This document shows, piece after piece, positions 18,753 to 29,414 of a stretch of DNA of 62,105 bases. Made by a program: the position numbers and the translations under genes. Numbering within the stretch: the stretch's first letter is position 1; every line of letters begins with the position of its first letter. This stretch comes from Flavobacterium sp. GTDB lineage: Bacteria > Bacteroidota > Bacteroidia > Flavobacteriales > Flavobacteriaceae. A model generated the notes under the pieces. That model did not search any database. It was not told where the DNA came from and worked only from the letters and a program-made list of their open reading frames with translations. Where the stretch lies: NCBI RefSeq assembly GCF_017744675.1, contig NZ_JAGIAV010000001.1, positions 312,257-374,361 on the forward strand, written 5' to 3'.

Positions 18753-19889
18753 TTAAAAAACAAAATCCCTAACCAATTCTAAAACTTTATTAATCTCTTC
18801 TTGCGAATTATAACTGTGAACACTGAAACGAAGACGCTCTTGGCCATCAGGAACAATGGGAGAAAGAATAGACTGTACATCAAATCCTTTATCTTGGAGT
18901 TGCTCTGATAATTCTTTAATCTTTCTATTTCCTGGAACAATGGCAGAATGTATAGCAGATTTACTGTGAACAAACATTGGTTTTAATCCCAACAAATTTT
19001 TCTGCTGATTAAAAAACACAATATTCTGACGAAGCTTTTCAATTGATTTCTTTTCGACTTCCAACTGCTGATAAGCCATAAAAATTGTCGCGACAGCATG
19101 AGGAGATAAAGCAGTTGTATAAATAAAGCTTCTCGCAAAATTGACAAGATATTCTCTAAGATCAACACTTCCCAAAATTGCCGCACCTTGGCATCCTAAC
19201 CCTTTACCAAAACTGACAATTCGAGCAAAAATTTTATGGTGAAGTTTCAGGTATTGAGCCATTCCCTCTCCTTTTTCTCCAAAAACACCCAAAGCATGTG
19301 CTTCGTCAACAATCAAATAACAATTGTATTTTTCGGAAAGCTGTACCAATTCTTCTAAATTCGGACTATCTCCATCCGTAGAAAAAACAGTTTCGGTTAC
19401 AATGTAAATCGTGGCTCGTGGATATTTAAGAATATACTTTTCTAAATCCTCAATATCATTATGAACATAATGATGTGATTGAGCTCGCGACATTGCAATT
19501 CCATCTTTAATAGAAGCATGACACAGTTCATCATACAAAACAACATCGTTTTCTTGCGGTACAGCGCTAAAAAATCCCAAATTGGCATTGTAGCCCGAAT
19601 TGAAAATTAAAGCTGTTTCTGCCTCATGAAATTCAGCTATAAAACTTTCTGCAATTTGATAAAGAGAATGGTTTCCCGAAATCAACCTAGAACCTGTAGC
19701 TCCATTTTGAAAAATCTCATTTTCTACCAAATAGGCATGAGTATGCTTGAAGATAGATTCTGATTTCGAAAATCCGATATAATCATTTGAAGAAAAATCG
19801 ATGAGATTATTAAACGCAGGAAGTTTTCTAAACAGATTATCCTGCTTGTAACGCTCTATTTTTCGATTAAGATTTTCTGGAAGCTTCAT
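18753..19889 (-). CDS. bioF: 8-amino-7-oxononanoate synthase-like PLP enzyme
   Basis: 378 aa from ATG 19889; the longer frame to 19907 would use TTG and overlap a promoter-like box. This is the alpha-oxoamine synthase family of PLP enzymes. BioF condenses pimeloyl-thioester and L-alanine in biotin synthesis. Family motifs seen: 'NDYIGFS', 'GATGSRLISGNH', 'CHASIKDG', 'ETVFSTDGDSP', 'VDEAHALGVFG', and the PLP lysine in 'SFGKGLG'. The 'FSTDGDS' and 'DEAH' context resembles BioF more than Kbl or serine palmitoyltransferase, but no other bio gene is adjacent, so specificity is not proven. Confidence 0.8.
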   Translation of the reverse strand: MKLPENLNRKIERYKQDNLFRKLPAFNNLIDFSSNDYIGFSKSESIFKHTHAYLVENEIFQNGATGSRLISGNHSLYQIAESFIAEFHEAETALIFNSGYNANLGFFSAVPQENDVVLYDELCHASIKDGIAMSRAQSHHYVHNDIEDLEKYILKYPRATIYIVTETVFSTDGDSPNLEELVQLSEKYNCYLIVDEAHALGVFGEKGEGMAQYLKLHHKIFARIVSFGKGLGCQGAAILGSVDLREYLVNFARSFIYTTALSPHAVATIFMAYQQLEVEKKSIEKLRQNIVFFNQQKNLLGLKPMFVHSKSAIHSAIVPGNRKIKELSEQLQDKGFDVQSILSPIVPDGQERLRFSVHSYNSQEEINKVLELVRDFVF

Positions 19890-19894
19890 AAAAA

Positions 19895-19902
19895 CAAAGT
19901 TA
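19895..19902 (-). promoter_or_regulatory. TAACTTTG box just before bioF
   Basis: The minus strand reads TAACTTTG ending 6 bp before the bioF ATG. If used, transcription would begin at or very near the start codon (leaderless mRNA). No -33 TTG is visible at the usual spacing. Confidence 0.35.
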
Positions 19903-19925
19903 GGCAATTCAGTTTAGAAAAAAAT

Positions 19926-19953
19926 AACAGCGGATTATACGAAATCCGCTGTT
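19926..19953 (-). terminator. Terminator after the NAD(P)-binding gene
   Basis: A perfect 11-bp stem (AACAGCGGATT / AATCCGCTGTT) with a 6-nt loop. The minus-strand transcript then reads into a U-rich tract. It begins 8 bp beyond the stop at 19962. Confidence 0.85.
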
Positions 19954-19961
19954 TTCTAAAT

Positions 19962-20600
19962 TTAAATGGCACTTATAAAAGGTGATTGTTTATTATAATT
20001 GGATTCGATCATCTCTTTCACTAAAAACTTCGAAATATCCAATGCCGTAATTTTATCTCCTAAACAATCTCCAAGATCTACCGAGATTTCAGCACTTTCA
20101 TCAGAAAAAACAATTAAAGGAACGCGAACTTGCGTCCAATCTGCCTTACTTTCTGTTAAAAGATCATAAGTCAATTGTCGGTCTTTTTGAATTTCAGGAA
20201 AATTGGTTTTCATCCAGTCGGTCGCCATAATTGTTTTAGCGCTTTTTTTATCAAATGGAGTATCAATATTTAAACCTGCTAATAAAACATATCTTTGGAT
20301 GCTATAACTTTTCATAGCATTCAAAACATTCTTTGTCGCTTGACTTGCGACCATAGGTTCTCCTGGTCGCTGACCAATTGTACTCAAAACCGCTTGGCAA
20401 TCTTTGAGCAATAAGTTTATTGCTTCTTCATCAATAGCATCGCCTTTGATAATTTCTATTTTTGAATTCTGAATGGTAAAATCGTCTGGATTTCTTAAAA
20501 GAAGTTTTACACTAAATCCGTTTTCTAATAACTGGCTTACAAGATACTTTCCAGTTCTTCCGCCGCCGCCAAGTACAGCAACTTTTGATATATTTCTCAT
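19962..20600 (-). CDS. NAD(P)-binding atypical SDR (NmrA-like)
   Basis: 212 aa. The N-terminus has a beta strand plus the nucleotide loop 'VLGGGGRTGKYL' (about residues 8-20), the pattern of atypical short-chain dehydrogenases of the NmrA/BVR-B/divinyl reductase-like group. 'RYVLLAGLN' and 'DWTQVRVPLIV' fit the same fold. There is no classical YxxxK catalytic pair, so it could be a redox sensor or a reductase; the substrate cannot be named. A terminator follows directly, so it is probably transcribed alone. Confidence 0.75.
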   Translation of the reverse strand: MRNISKVAVLGGGGRTGKYLVSQLLENGFSVKLLLRNPDDFTIQNSKIEIIKGDAIDEEAINLLLKDCQAVLSTIGQRPGEPMVASQATKNVLNAMKSYSIQRYVLLAGLNIDTPFDKKSAKTIMATDWMKTNFPEIQKDRQLTYDLLTESKADWTQVRVPLIVFSDESAEISVDLGDCLGDKITALDISKFLVKEMIESNYNKQSPFISAI

Positions 20601-20741
20601 ATATATTCTTTATAAAATTTGACATAAGTAAATATGCTCCATCATACAAGATGAAGCAAAAACGTGAGAGCTTACTTAGCTTTCACTATTGATCAAATAT
20701 TTTATAAAGCGATTTTAATACTTCAAAAATAAGAAAATAAA

Positions 20742-20769
20742 AAAAGCCAGACAATACTGTCTAGCTTTT
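20742..20769 (-). terminator. Terminator of the atpD-atpC operon
   Basis: AAAAGCCAGACA / TGTCTAGCTTTT pair with one mismatch around the loop ATAC. It lies 20 bp past the atpC stop on the minus strand, followed by a U-rich tract. Confidence 0.8.
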
Positions 20770-20789
20770 CTGCTTATTTTGAAATTGTC

Positions 20790-21071
20790 TTAGTCGACTA
20801 ATACAATAATCTTATTGTTTTTCATTTCGATTGTTCCTGACTTAATTCCTAAAGTATAAATTTGGTCATTCACTCTCGTAAATTTATCAGCAGCCTCTTT
20901 AGAAAAATTGAAGCTTGGAGCTGCAATTTTAATTGTTCCTTCTTCTAAAATAGAAACAATTGGCGCGTGATGATTTAAAATCTGAAAGCTTCCATTAACT
21001 CCTGGCAAGCTAACTGATGTTACCTCTCCCGAAAATAATTTCGCTTCTGGTGATACTATTTCTAAAATCAT
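20790..21071 (-). CDS. atpC: ATP synthase F1 epsilon subunit, short form
   Basis: 93 aa from ATG 21071 ('MILEIVSPEAKLFSG'). A longer frame to 21131 merely translates the repetitive spacer and is rejected. The N-terminal beta-sandwich of epsilon is present ('VTSVSLPGVNGSFQILNHHAPIV'). The C-terminal helical hairpin of ~140-aa epsilons such as that of E. coli is absent, so the classic epsilon inhibition of ATP hydrolysis should not operate in the usual way. It lies 82 bp after atpD, apparently in one operon. The other atp genes are not in this window. Confidence 0.92.
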   Translation of the reverse strand: MILEIVSPEAKLFSGEVTSVSLPGVNGSFQILNHHAPIVSILEEGTIKIAAPSFNFSKEAADKFTRVNDQIYTLGIKSGTIEMKNNKIIVLVD

Positions 21072-21079
21072 GTCTTTTT

Positions 21080-21150
21080 TAGTTAATAGTTGATGGTTGA
21101 TGGTTGATGGTTGCTTTCTAACAACTGACAACTAACAACTAACAACCAAA
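21080..21150. repeat. Short tandem words in the atpD-atpC spacer
   Basis: The 82-bp spacer is built largely from variants of GTTGATG and ACAACTAACA words (plus strand AGTTGATGGTTGATGGTTG, then AACAACTGACAACTAACAACTAACAACC). It is non-coding and probably forms no strong hairpin. The origin may be replication slippage or a dispersed flavobacterial repeat. Confidence 0.6.
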
Positions 21151-21153
21151 TTA

Positions 21154-22668
<1,515 letters not shown>

Positions 22669-22726
22669 TTATGTATTTATTAAATAGCTATTTAGGTTTA
22701 TCGAAAATACCTCTTTTTTCAGAGCG

Positions 22727-22756
22727 CAAAGATAATTTTTTAAAATATAAAATCAA
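22727..22756 (-). promoter_or_regulatory. atpD promoter, TTG-N19-TATCTTTG
   Basis: The minus strand has TTG at 22756-22754, a 19-bp spacer, and TATCTTTG at 22734-22727. This is the full Bacteroidota promoter pattern (TTG, 17-23 bp, TAnnTTTG). The leader to ATG 22665 would be about 55 nt. Confidence 0.75.
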
Positions 22757-22844
22757 TTTTTTTTTCATAAAAAATAGCACGATTTTGTTTGATTCATAAA
22801 ACTTGACCAAAAAACAACAAAAACGGCATTTTTTTCACTAAAAG

Positions 22845-22881
22845 AAAAAACCGCATCATTGACAAAAATGAGCGGTTTTTT
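22845..22881 (-). terminator. Terminator of the TonB receptor/GDSL lipoprotein unit
   Basis: Outer stem AAAAAACCGC / GCGGTTTTTT with inner CAT/ATG pairing. It sits 20 bp past the stop at 22902 on the minus strand. Confidence 0.8.
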
Positions 22882-22901
22882 GAACTTTAAAATATATATT
22901 T

Positions 22902-24374
22902 TTATGGAAGTGTCGCCGGATATTGAATAGGATATTGGGCCAAATCTACATGACGAAGCGTTGAACCATATTTTTCATTTATTGCATCAATAAATATGTT
23001 AGCTATCAATCCGTAACCTCTTGCACTAGGATGAACTCCATCTAAAGAAAACGCTCCTCCAGTTACATAAGTAGAAGACATTACAAAATTTCCAAATCTA
23101 ACTCCTCCACTTGATAATTGTGTCATAGTATTAACTGTATTTACAAATGCCAGACCTTTTTCATCAGCAATCGCTTTAATAGCCAAATTATAGGCATCTG
23201 TTGCTTTTTTTACTTCACCAACCTCGTCTTTTGTCAAAACCCAGTTGTCTGCTAAAGGGACAGAAAGTCCATTAACCTTTGTTGGATCTCCACCTACTGT
23301 TGTTCCAATAAATGTTCTCGCAGACAAGACAACCAAATCTTCTTTTGTAGCTTGTCTATAAGATGGAAGACCGTATGCTGAAAGATTAGTAAGATAGCTA
23401 TCTACAAGAACAACTGCATTGTTTCCCGCTTTAAAGTTTATTATTCTGCGAGCTGCCTCATCTGCCGACAATAGCTTATTAGCAACCATCTGCTGCAAGC
23501 CACCATTATAAGCCGCATAACCCGCATTTAGCTGGGTAGCCAAAGCTGCAGTAAGAGGAGCAGGATTATAAGGGACAGTTGTAAAATAAGGCAAAGTTGT
23601 AATATATGGCAAATTTGCCACAACACCTTTTGCTCCATTAGCTGTCAAGGCCGTAACCAAATTAGAATAAATAGTTCTAAATACTGTTGGATCTGTGATA
23701 TCATTACTTCCATAAGTTGCTGGATTCATATTTCCAGTCTGATCTTTACCAATACCACCAGAAGTAGCATAACTCAAAACATCATTACCTCCAATAAAAA
23801 GAGAAAAGAATGTTGGGGCTTGAGCTAAAGCATCTGCCAAAACAGTAGTAGTGGCTGAGCTAGAAAATCTTGCAAAATAAGGATTTGCCGCTCCTGTAGC
23901 AACACCAGCCACATTTCCGTAACCTGGAGCAACCAAATGATAGCTTTTTGCACCTGGAACCCCCATATTATTAAAAGCTCCTGTTAAGTGCGATGTTATT
24001 TCTGTTGTCGGTTTTCCCGAAACATTTACTGGAGCTTGACCATTAAAATAAAGTCTGGTTCCCGCAACAACATTGCCTCCCAGCAACAACCCTCCGATAT
24101 TATCATTCATCAATGGCTGCGTAAAAGCTCCACCGCCTGCTGCCACGAATTGCTGAGCCAAAATATTTACATACGAATTCTCCTGACCTTTCTTAAAAAG
24201 CGCATTATCGCTGTAACCTGCCGCAAAAGAATCTCCCAGCGCTACATATTTAGTTAAAACCGCAGAACCTGGAACTACTGGAACTTCTGCCGGAGCATTA
24301 TTATTATCGTCATTATTACAAGCTGCCATAAAGGTTAAAGAAACCAGCAATAGCATTTTTATATTTTTTTTCAT
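22902..24374 (-). CDS. SGNH/GDSL-type hydrolase lipoprotein
   Basis: 490 aa. Lipoprotein signal with lipobox 'FMAAC' (Cys ~19) followed by acidic 'NNDDNN', a pattern compatible with outer-membrane or surface lipoproteins in this phylum. GDSL signature 'YVALGDSFAAGY' (about residues 42-53), block III 'FIGGNDVL', and block V 'DGVHPSARGYGLIAN' near the C-terminus supply the Ser, Gly/Asn and Asp-His residues of an SGNH esterase. It is the 82-bp downstream partner of a TonB receptor, suggesting that the pair handles an esterified substrate at the outer membrane (inference). Substrate unknown. Confidence 0.85.
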   Translation of the reverse strand: MKKNIKMLLLVSLTFMAACNNDDNNNAPAEVPVVPGSAVLTKYVALGDSFAAGYSDNALFKKGQENSYVNILAQQFVAAGGGAFTQPLMNDNIGGLLLGGNVVAGTRLYFNGQAPVNVSGKPTTEITSHLTGAFNNMGVPGAKSYHLVAPGYGNVAGVATGAANPYFARFSSSATTTVLADALAQAPTFFSLFIGGNDVLSYATSGGIGKDQTGNMNPATYGSNDITDPTVFRTIYSNLVTALTANGAKGVVANLPYITTLPYFTTVPYNPAPLTAALATQLNAGYAAYNGGLQQMVANKLLSADEAARRIINFKAGNNAVVLVDSYLTNLSAYGLPSYRQATKEDLVVLSARTFIGTTVGGDPTKVNGLSVPLADNWVLTKDEVGEVKKATDAYNLAIKAIADEKGLAFVNTVNTMTQLSSGGVRFGNFVMSSTYVTGGAFSLDGVHPSARGYGLIANIFIDAINEKYGSTLRHVDLAQYPIQYPATLP

Positions 24375-24412
24375 GTTAGTACTTTTTAAATTATTACCCC
24401 TTCATTTTTCAA

Positions 24413-24430
24413 GTGACTTCAAAGAGTCAC
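24413..24430 (-). other. Small hairpin between TonB receptor and lipoprotein genes
   Basis: GTGACT / AGTCAC with a 6-nt loop in the 81-bp spacer. There is no strong U-tract, so it looks more like a processing or attenuation hairpin than a full terminator. Confidence 0.4.
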
Positions 24431-24455
24431 ACCAATTTCACATAAATAATTACCC

Positions 24456-27245
24456 TTATGGATTAATTGTCCATGACGCAAACCACATTTGACCAATCAT
24501 ACCCGCTCCAATAACTTGAAGATAATCTGATCCGAAAAGGTTTGTTGCTCCAACTTTAATAACCGATTTCCATTTCGGAATCGCATAATTTACCTGAGCA
24601 TCAAGAACTGTATTTTCAGGAATCATACCATCTCCAAAAGAAGATTCCCATAAATACTCAGAATTCCATCTTACATTCACATTAAACCCTAAGTTTTTAA
24701 TCACTTTAGCGTTTCCTAAAGAAGCTTTGATTCTATGTTTTGGAGTATTGAATCCAGCCACGAAATCTGGGTCATCCGCTTGATTGAAGTCAAATTGGGA
24801 ATAATTATAATTTACACCAACTTCAAAATCTTTATATACTTTTTTAGATAATCCTGCTCCAAAACCAAATGAAGAAATACGAGCAGTTGTATTAGTATAA
24901 ACTTGATACACTCTTCTATCGCCAAATGCCAAGGCTTGGTAAGTTTGTTGTACAGCAGGATTTGTTGGATCTGTTCCAACAGTTCCATAATAAGGAGAAA
25001 TAACTCTCGCAGTATTCATGAAATCATTATAAATGTTATAGTAAGCATTCAAATCTACAGACAAGTCATTCTGAACTACCGTACGATATCCTGCCTCAAA
25101 AGCCTGAACTTGTTCTGGTTTTACCAAACCGATATCTGCAACTTGAAGATCTCCAGGATTAGCAGATGCTGCAAAAGCCTGAACAGATGCTACAGTATAT
25201 GCATTATGATAAGCATTTTGTCCCGACATACCAATCGTAGCTGGTTGTCCTGCAGCTTGTCCTGCAGCACTTACATTTACAGTTTCCTGAAAACGGTCTA
25301 AGTTTTCTGGTGCCGAACCAATTAACGCAAATGGTCCCAAGTCTAAACCAATATATTGATCTTGTGTAGTAGGATTACGAAAACCTGTTTGATAAGACAA
25401 TCTGAAATTATGATTTTTTGATGCTCCGGCTGAATATACAAACGAAATTCTAGGCGAAACATTTCCGTCAAAATTCTGACTCTTATCATAACGTAAAGAT
25501 CCTGTAAACTTCAATCTATCGTCTAAGAATTTTTTCTGTAATTGGGCATAAGCTCCATATTCTTTATATTCAATAGGACCATCGTAGTCTGTAAAAATAG
25601 TTCCTTGAGAATCCATCACATATTTTCTCCATGAACCTCCAACTTGAACTTCTGCCCACTTAATAACATCTCTAAAATTATAATTCACATCTGAATGATA
25701 CAATTTAGAATGGTCTATAAATTTAGCTCCCTGAGTCAAATCTGGATTTGACACTACTGTTGCCAAAGCACTATTAAACTGAGCGCTTCCTGGCTCGAAT
25801 CTTGGCGAACCCTTTGGCTTTGGAATAAATGAGATTGCAGCTGGCAAAACATTATAATCTGCAAAATTACGTGCAATCTGTGCAGATTCGTTTGCATTGG
25901 TTCCCATAACAGCTCCCGCATACTGATATGCAGTAGCATAATTGGTAAACCATTCCTGATCAGACTTAGCGGCTCTATTAACATTCCAAGCGGCAAATCT
26001 CATATCATAAGAATTTCCAGCATCTTCGCTTGTAAAATATATTCTGCCAAAAAAGTTTTTCCCTTTTACCTCAAACTTCCCTTGTTGCATTAAGAAGTCT
26101 TTCAAAGCATATCTGTTTGCCCCCTGATAAATTGTACTTCCCGTACCAATTTTATATTGCAATATAAATTCTGTATCATCTGCCCAAGGTTTTATATGAG
26201 CACTAAAATCAGCTTTCATACTTTGAACCTTATTATCTGTTAAGTCCTGCTCACGATAACCTGTTCTACTAACCTGCCCTACGTTTGGAATAAAAGTAGT
26301 AACCTCGTCACCATAAATATTCAAACCGTCATAATTCTGATTCATAGCATGTCCAACCGAACCTCCCGTCATACTTCTAGTATCATTAGCAATCCACTCG
26401 CTCGCTTCCATGTATGTAAAATTAGCTTTCATTGCAAAATGCTTAGTAAAAGCTTTTGCAGCCCTAATTCCAAAATCATTATAATCATTTGTTCCCGCAG
26501 CATCTTGGCTAGTTTGTCCGTATTTGTAGTAAACGCTTATTCCTTCATTTGTAAAAGGACTTTTACTGGTCATAAACATAATTCCGTTAAAAGCATTTGC
26601 ACCATAAAGCGCCGAAGATGCACCAGGCAAAAGCTCTACACTTGCAACGTCAATATCTGAAACCCCTATAAGATTTCCTAAAACGAAGTTTAATGCCGGT
26701 GAAGAATTGTCCATACCATCAACCAATTGCATGAAACGGGTATTAGCCACGGTAGCAAAACCACGAGTATTTATAGATTTAAAAGAAATACTGCTTGTAT
26801 TGAAGTTCACCTCTTTTAAATTCTCCAAACCATCGTAAAAAGTTGGAGCTGTGGTATTTTTTATTTCCTGCAACCCCATACGTTCAATTGTAACAGGTGA
26901 TTCAATTACACGTTCAGGCGTTCTAGATGCCGAAACTACAATTTCGTCCAATTTAGTTTCTTCATCTTTCAAAATTACATTTAGTTTTTGATTTGCTGCA
27001 GTAACACTGATCGTTTTAGATTCAAATCCTATTGCGGAGACCTTTACTGAAAAAGGCAGTTTTGCATTAGTAGTTAGTTTAAACGATCCGTCGAAATCAG
27101 TAGAAGCACCGCTGTTTTCTCCGACAACAACAACATTAGCACCAGGAATAGATTGCTTGTTACCATCTGTAACCGAACCTGTAATTGTATTCTGCGCAAA
27201 GGATATTCCGCTGAATAACAACATAATTAGCAAGTAGACTCTCAT
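24456..27245 (-). CDS. TonB-dependent outer-membrane receptor
   Basis: 929 aa. Signal peptide (…LFSGISFAQ), then a carboxypeptidase-regulatory-like domain (about residues 20-95, 'ITGSVTDGNKQSIPGANVVVVGENSGASTDFDG' region). A plug domain follows (about 110-230, 'GLENLKEVNFNT', 'INTRGFATVANTRFMQLVDG', 'VELLPGASSALYGANAFNG'), then a 22-strand-type barrel ending in 'WFASWTINP'. It imports a ligand across the outer membrane using TonB energy. There is no SusD next to it; the partner is a GDSL lipoprotein. The ligand cannot be told from sequence. Confidence 0.92.
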   Translation of the reverse strand: MRVYLLIMLLFSGISFAQNTITGSVTDGNKQSIPGANVVVVGENSGASTDFDGSFKLTTNAKLPFSVKVSAIGFESKTISVTAANQKLNVILKDEETKLDEIVVSASRTPERVIESPVTIERMGLQEIKNTTAPTFYDGLENLKEVNFNTSSISFKSINTRGFATVANTRFMQLVDGMDNSSPALNFVLGNLIGVSDIDVASVELLPGASSALYGANAFNGIMFMTSKSPFTNEGISVYYKYGQTSQDAAGTNDYNDFGIRAAKAFTKHFAMKANFTYMEASEWIANDTRSMTGGSVGHAMNQNYDGLNIYGDEVTTFIPNVGQVSRTGYREQDLTDNKVQSMKADFSAHIKPWADDTEFILQYKIGTGSTIYQGANRYALKDFLMQQGKFEVKGKNFFGRIYFTSEDAGNSYDMRFAAWNVNRAAKSDQEWFTNYATAYQYAGAVMGTNANESAQIARNFADYNVLPAAISFIPKPKGSPRFEPGSAQFNSALATVVSNPDLTQGAKFIDHSKLYHSDVNYNFRDVIKWAEVQVGGSWRKYVMDSQGTIFTDYDGPIEYKEYGAYAQLQKKFLDDRLKFTGSLRYDKSQNFDGNVSPRISFVYSAGASKNHNFRLSYQTGFRNPTTQDQYIGLDLGPFALIGSAPENLDRFQETVNVSAAGQAAGQPATIGMSGQNAYHNAYTVASVQAFAASANPGDLQVADIGLVKPEQVQAFEAGYRTVVQNDLSVDLNAYYNIYNDFMNTARVISPYYGTVGTDPTNPAVQQTYQALAFGDRRVYQVYTNTTARISSFGFGAGLSKKVYKDFEVGVNYNYSQFDFNQADDPDFVAGFNTPKHRIKASLGNAKVIKNLGFNVNVRWNSEYLWESSFGDGMIPENTVLDAQVNYAIPKWKSVIKVGATNLFGSDYLQVIGAGMIGQMWFASWTINP

Positions 27246-27554
27246 TTTGGGTTAGTTTTTTGTTAGTATATAGCCAAAATAAGGAAATATTTTAATATAC
27301 ATAAAAAAATGTTAAATAAATTTAATATTTATCACATTTATTTACAATATTTTAACTATTCACTAATTGAATTTATTAAAATAAAAACAAATAAAACAAG
27401 AAGAAAAACCAATGTACTATGCATACATATAAATTTTTATCAAAAAACTGAAAATTTCACAAAAATTCATGCACACAAAAAAATTATTAACAAATAAAAA
27501 AAGCGAGACCTAAATCTCGCTTTTTTAACCTATTTATTATTTCGAAAAATAAAC
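27246..27554. other. Intergenic region, AT-rich
   Basis: 309 bp between the TonB receptor start and the glmS stop, both on the minus strand. It contains the glmS terminator at 27497-27526 and presumably the receptor's promoter. No clean TAnnTTTG match was found; the closest is TTATTTTGG about 35 bp upstream of the start. A plus-strand 62-codon frame at 27309 is low-complexity A/T and is not called. Confidence 0.5.
27497..27526 (-). terminator. Terminator of the glgA-like/DUF4270/glmS operon
   Basis: A 12-bp stem AAAAAAGCGAGA / TCTCGCTTTTTT with a 6-nt loop, 29 bp past the glmS stop. Confidence 0.88.
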
Positions 27555-29405
27555 CTATTCCACTGTAACAGATTTTGCTAAGTTACGCGGTTGATCCACA
27601 TTACAACCTCTCATTACAGCAATGTAATAAGAAAGCAATTGTAAAGGAATTGTTGTAACCAATGGTGATAATGCATCTGAAGTTTCTGGAATTTCGATTA
27701 CATAATCTGCCAATTCACGAACTTGAACATCACCTTTTGTAACTACAGCAATAATTTTACCGCTTCTAGATTTAATCTCTTGAATATTACTTACAATCTT
27801 ATCGTAATGCCCTTGTTTAGGCGCAATAACAATAACTGGCATATGCTCATCAATTAAAGCAATTGGACCGTGTTTCATTTCTGCAGCAGGATAACCCTCA
27901 GCATGAATATAAGAGATCTCTTTTAATTTTAAAGCTCCTTCTAATGCTACAGGAAAATTATATCCTCTACCTAAATAAAGACAGTTTGGCGCATCTTTAA
28001 AAGCAGCAGCAATTTCTTTAGCTCTAGCATCGGTTTCTAATGCTTCAGATACTTTCTCAGGAATAATTTCTAATTCTTGAAGATAAGTGTGGAAATCTGT
28101 ATTTGATAACGTTCCTTTAGCTTTTCCTAAACGTAAAGCAATCATAGTTAAAACTGTGATTTGAGTAGTAAAAGCTTTTGTTGAAGCTACTCCAATCTCT
28201 GGTCCTGCGTGTGTATAAGCACCTGCATGACTTTCTCTAGAAATAGAAGAACCAACAACGTTACAAACTCCAAATACAAAAGCTCCGTTTTCTTTAGCCA
28301 ATTTAATAGCTGCCATAGTATCTGCAGTTTCACCAGATTGTGAAATCGCAATAACTACGTCATCTTTATTGATAATCGGGTTTCTGTATCTAAATTCAGA
28401 AGCATATTCTACCTCTACAGGAATACGGGTAAATTCCTCAAAGATATATTCCGCCACTAAACCTGCGTGCCAAGAAGTTCCGCAAGCCACAATTAAAATT
28501 CTTTTTGCATTTAAGAATTTTTCCAGATTATCTTCAACTCCAGCCATCTGAACGATTCCTTCATTTGCATGAAGCCTTCCTCTGTAGGTGTCTTTAATTA
28601 CACTTGGCTGTTCGTAGATTTCTTTAAGCATGAAATGATCATAACCACCTTTTTCAATCTGCTCCAAATTCATTTGAAGTTCTTGAATATAAGGATCTAC
28701 TAAAGAGTCATCTTGGATTTTTCTAATTTTGATTGGCTTGTGCAATCTGATATTTGCCATCTCGCCATCTTCTAAATAAACCGCATTAGAAGTATATTCA
28801 ATAAATGGAGAAGCATCAGAAGCAACAAAATATTCACCTTCTCCAACTCCAATCGCTAACGGACTTCCTAATCTTGCCGCTACAATTTCGTTTGGAGTTT
28901 TTCTATCGAAAACAGCAATTGCATACGCACCAACAACTTGGTTTAACGCAACCTGAACTGCTTTACCTAATTTAAGATTTTCTTTCTTTTGAACTTCTTC
29001 TATTAAATTAACTAAAACCTCTGTATCTGTATCCGATTTAAAAGTGTAACCTCTTTTGATAAGCTCCTCTTTTAAAGGCGCATAATTCTCTATAATTCCA
29101 TTATGGATAATTGCTAAATCTCCAGAATTAGAAAGATGAGGATGCGAATTCACGTCATTTGGAACACCGTGAGTTGCCCAACGAGTGTGTCCAATTCCAA
29201 TATTACCATTTATTGTAAAACCTTCATTGGCTTTAGCTTCAAGATCAGAAACCTTACCTTTGGTTTTGCAAACTTTAATGCCCGACTCTTCGTCATACAA
29301 CATAACGCCGGCACTATCATATCCTCTATACTCAAGACGTTTTAATCCTTTTATTACAATAGGATAAGCCTCTCGATGACCGATATATCCAACAATTCCA
29401 CACAT
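27555..29405 (-). CDS. glmS: Glutamine--fructose-6-phosphate aminotransferase (isomerizing)
   Basis: 616 aa, full length. Makes glucosamine-6-phosphate from fructose-6-phosphate and glutamine, the first step toward UDP-GlcNAc for peptidoglycan and LPS. Seen: N-terminal Cys2 nucleophile in 'MCGIVGYIG', glutaminase motifs 'GHTRWATHG' and 'HNGIIENY', two SIS domains ('SQSGETADT', 'GRGYNFPVALEGALKLKE'), and a C-terminal tail 'PRNLAKSVTVE'. It begins 9 bp after the DUF4270 stop, so it is the third gene of a three-gene operon. No glmS ribozyme-like leader was recognised. Confidence 0.98.
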   Translation of the reverse strand: MCGIVGYIGHREAYPIVIKGLKRLEYRGYDSAGVMLYDEESGIKVCKTKGKVSDLEAKANEGFTINGNIGIGHTRWATHGVPNDVNSHPHLSNSGDLAIIHNGIIENYAPLKEELIKRGYTFKSDTDTEVLVNLIEEVQKKENLKLGKAVQVALNQVVGAYAIAVFDRKTPNEIVAARLGSPLAIGVGEGEYFVASDASPFIEYTSNAVYLEDGEMANIRLHKPIKIRKIQDDSLVDPYIQELQMNLEQIEKGGYDHFMLKEIYEQPSVIKDTYRGRLHANEGIVQMAGVEDNLEKFLNAKRILIVACGTSWHAGLVAEYIFEEFTRIPVEVEYASEFRYRNPIINKDDVVIAISQSGETADTMAAIKLAKENGAFVFGVCNVVGSSISRESHAGAYTHAGPEIGVASTKAFTTQITVLTMIALRLGKAKGTLSNTDFHTYLQELEIIPEKVSEALETDARAKEIAAAFKDAPNCLYLGRGYNFPVALEGALKLKEISYIHAEGYPAAEMKHGPIALIDEHMPVIVIAPKQGHYDKIVSNIQEIKSRSGKIIAVVTKGDVQVRELADYVIEIPETSDALSPLVTTIPLQLLSYYIAVMRGCNVDQPRNLAKSVTVE

Positions 29406-29414
29406 ATATATTTA

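Noticed and set aside
21072..21131. Longer atpC start
   Set aside because: The added 20 residues only translate the repetitive spacer; family members begin at MILEIVSPE.
22902..24374. Lipoprotein after the TonB receptor taken as SusD
   Set aside because: No SusD features; GDSL, GGND and DGVHP motifs identify an SGNH hydrolase.
27309..27497. Plus-strand 62-codon frame in the TonB receptor/glmS gap
   Set aside because: Very A/T-rich, low complexity, no recognisable start context; ends in the terminator area.
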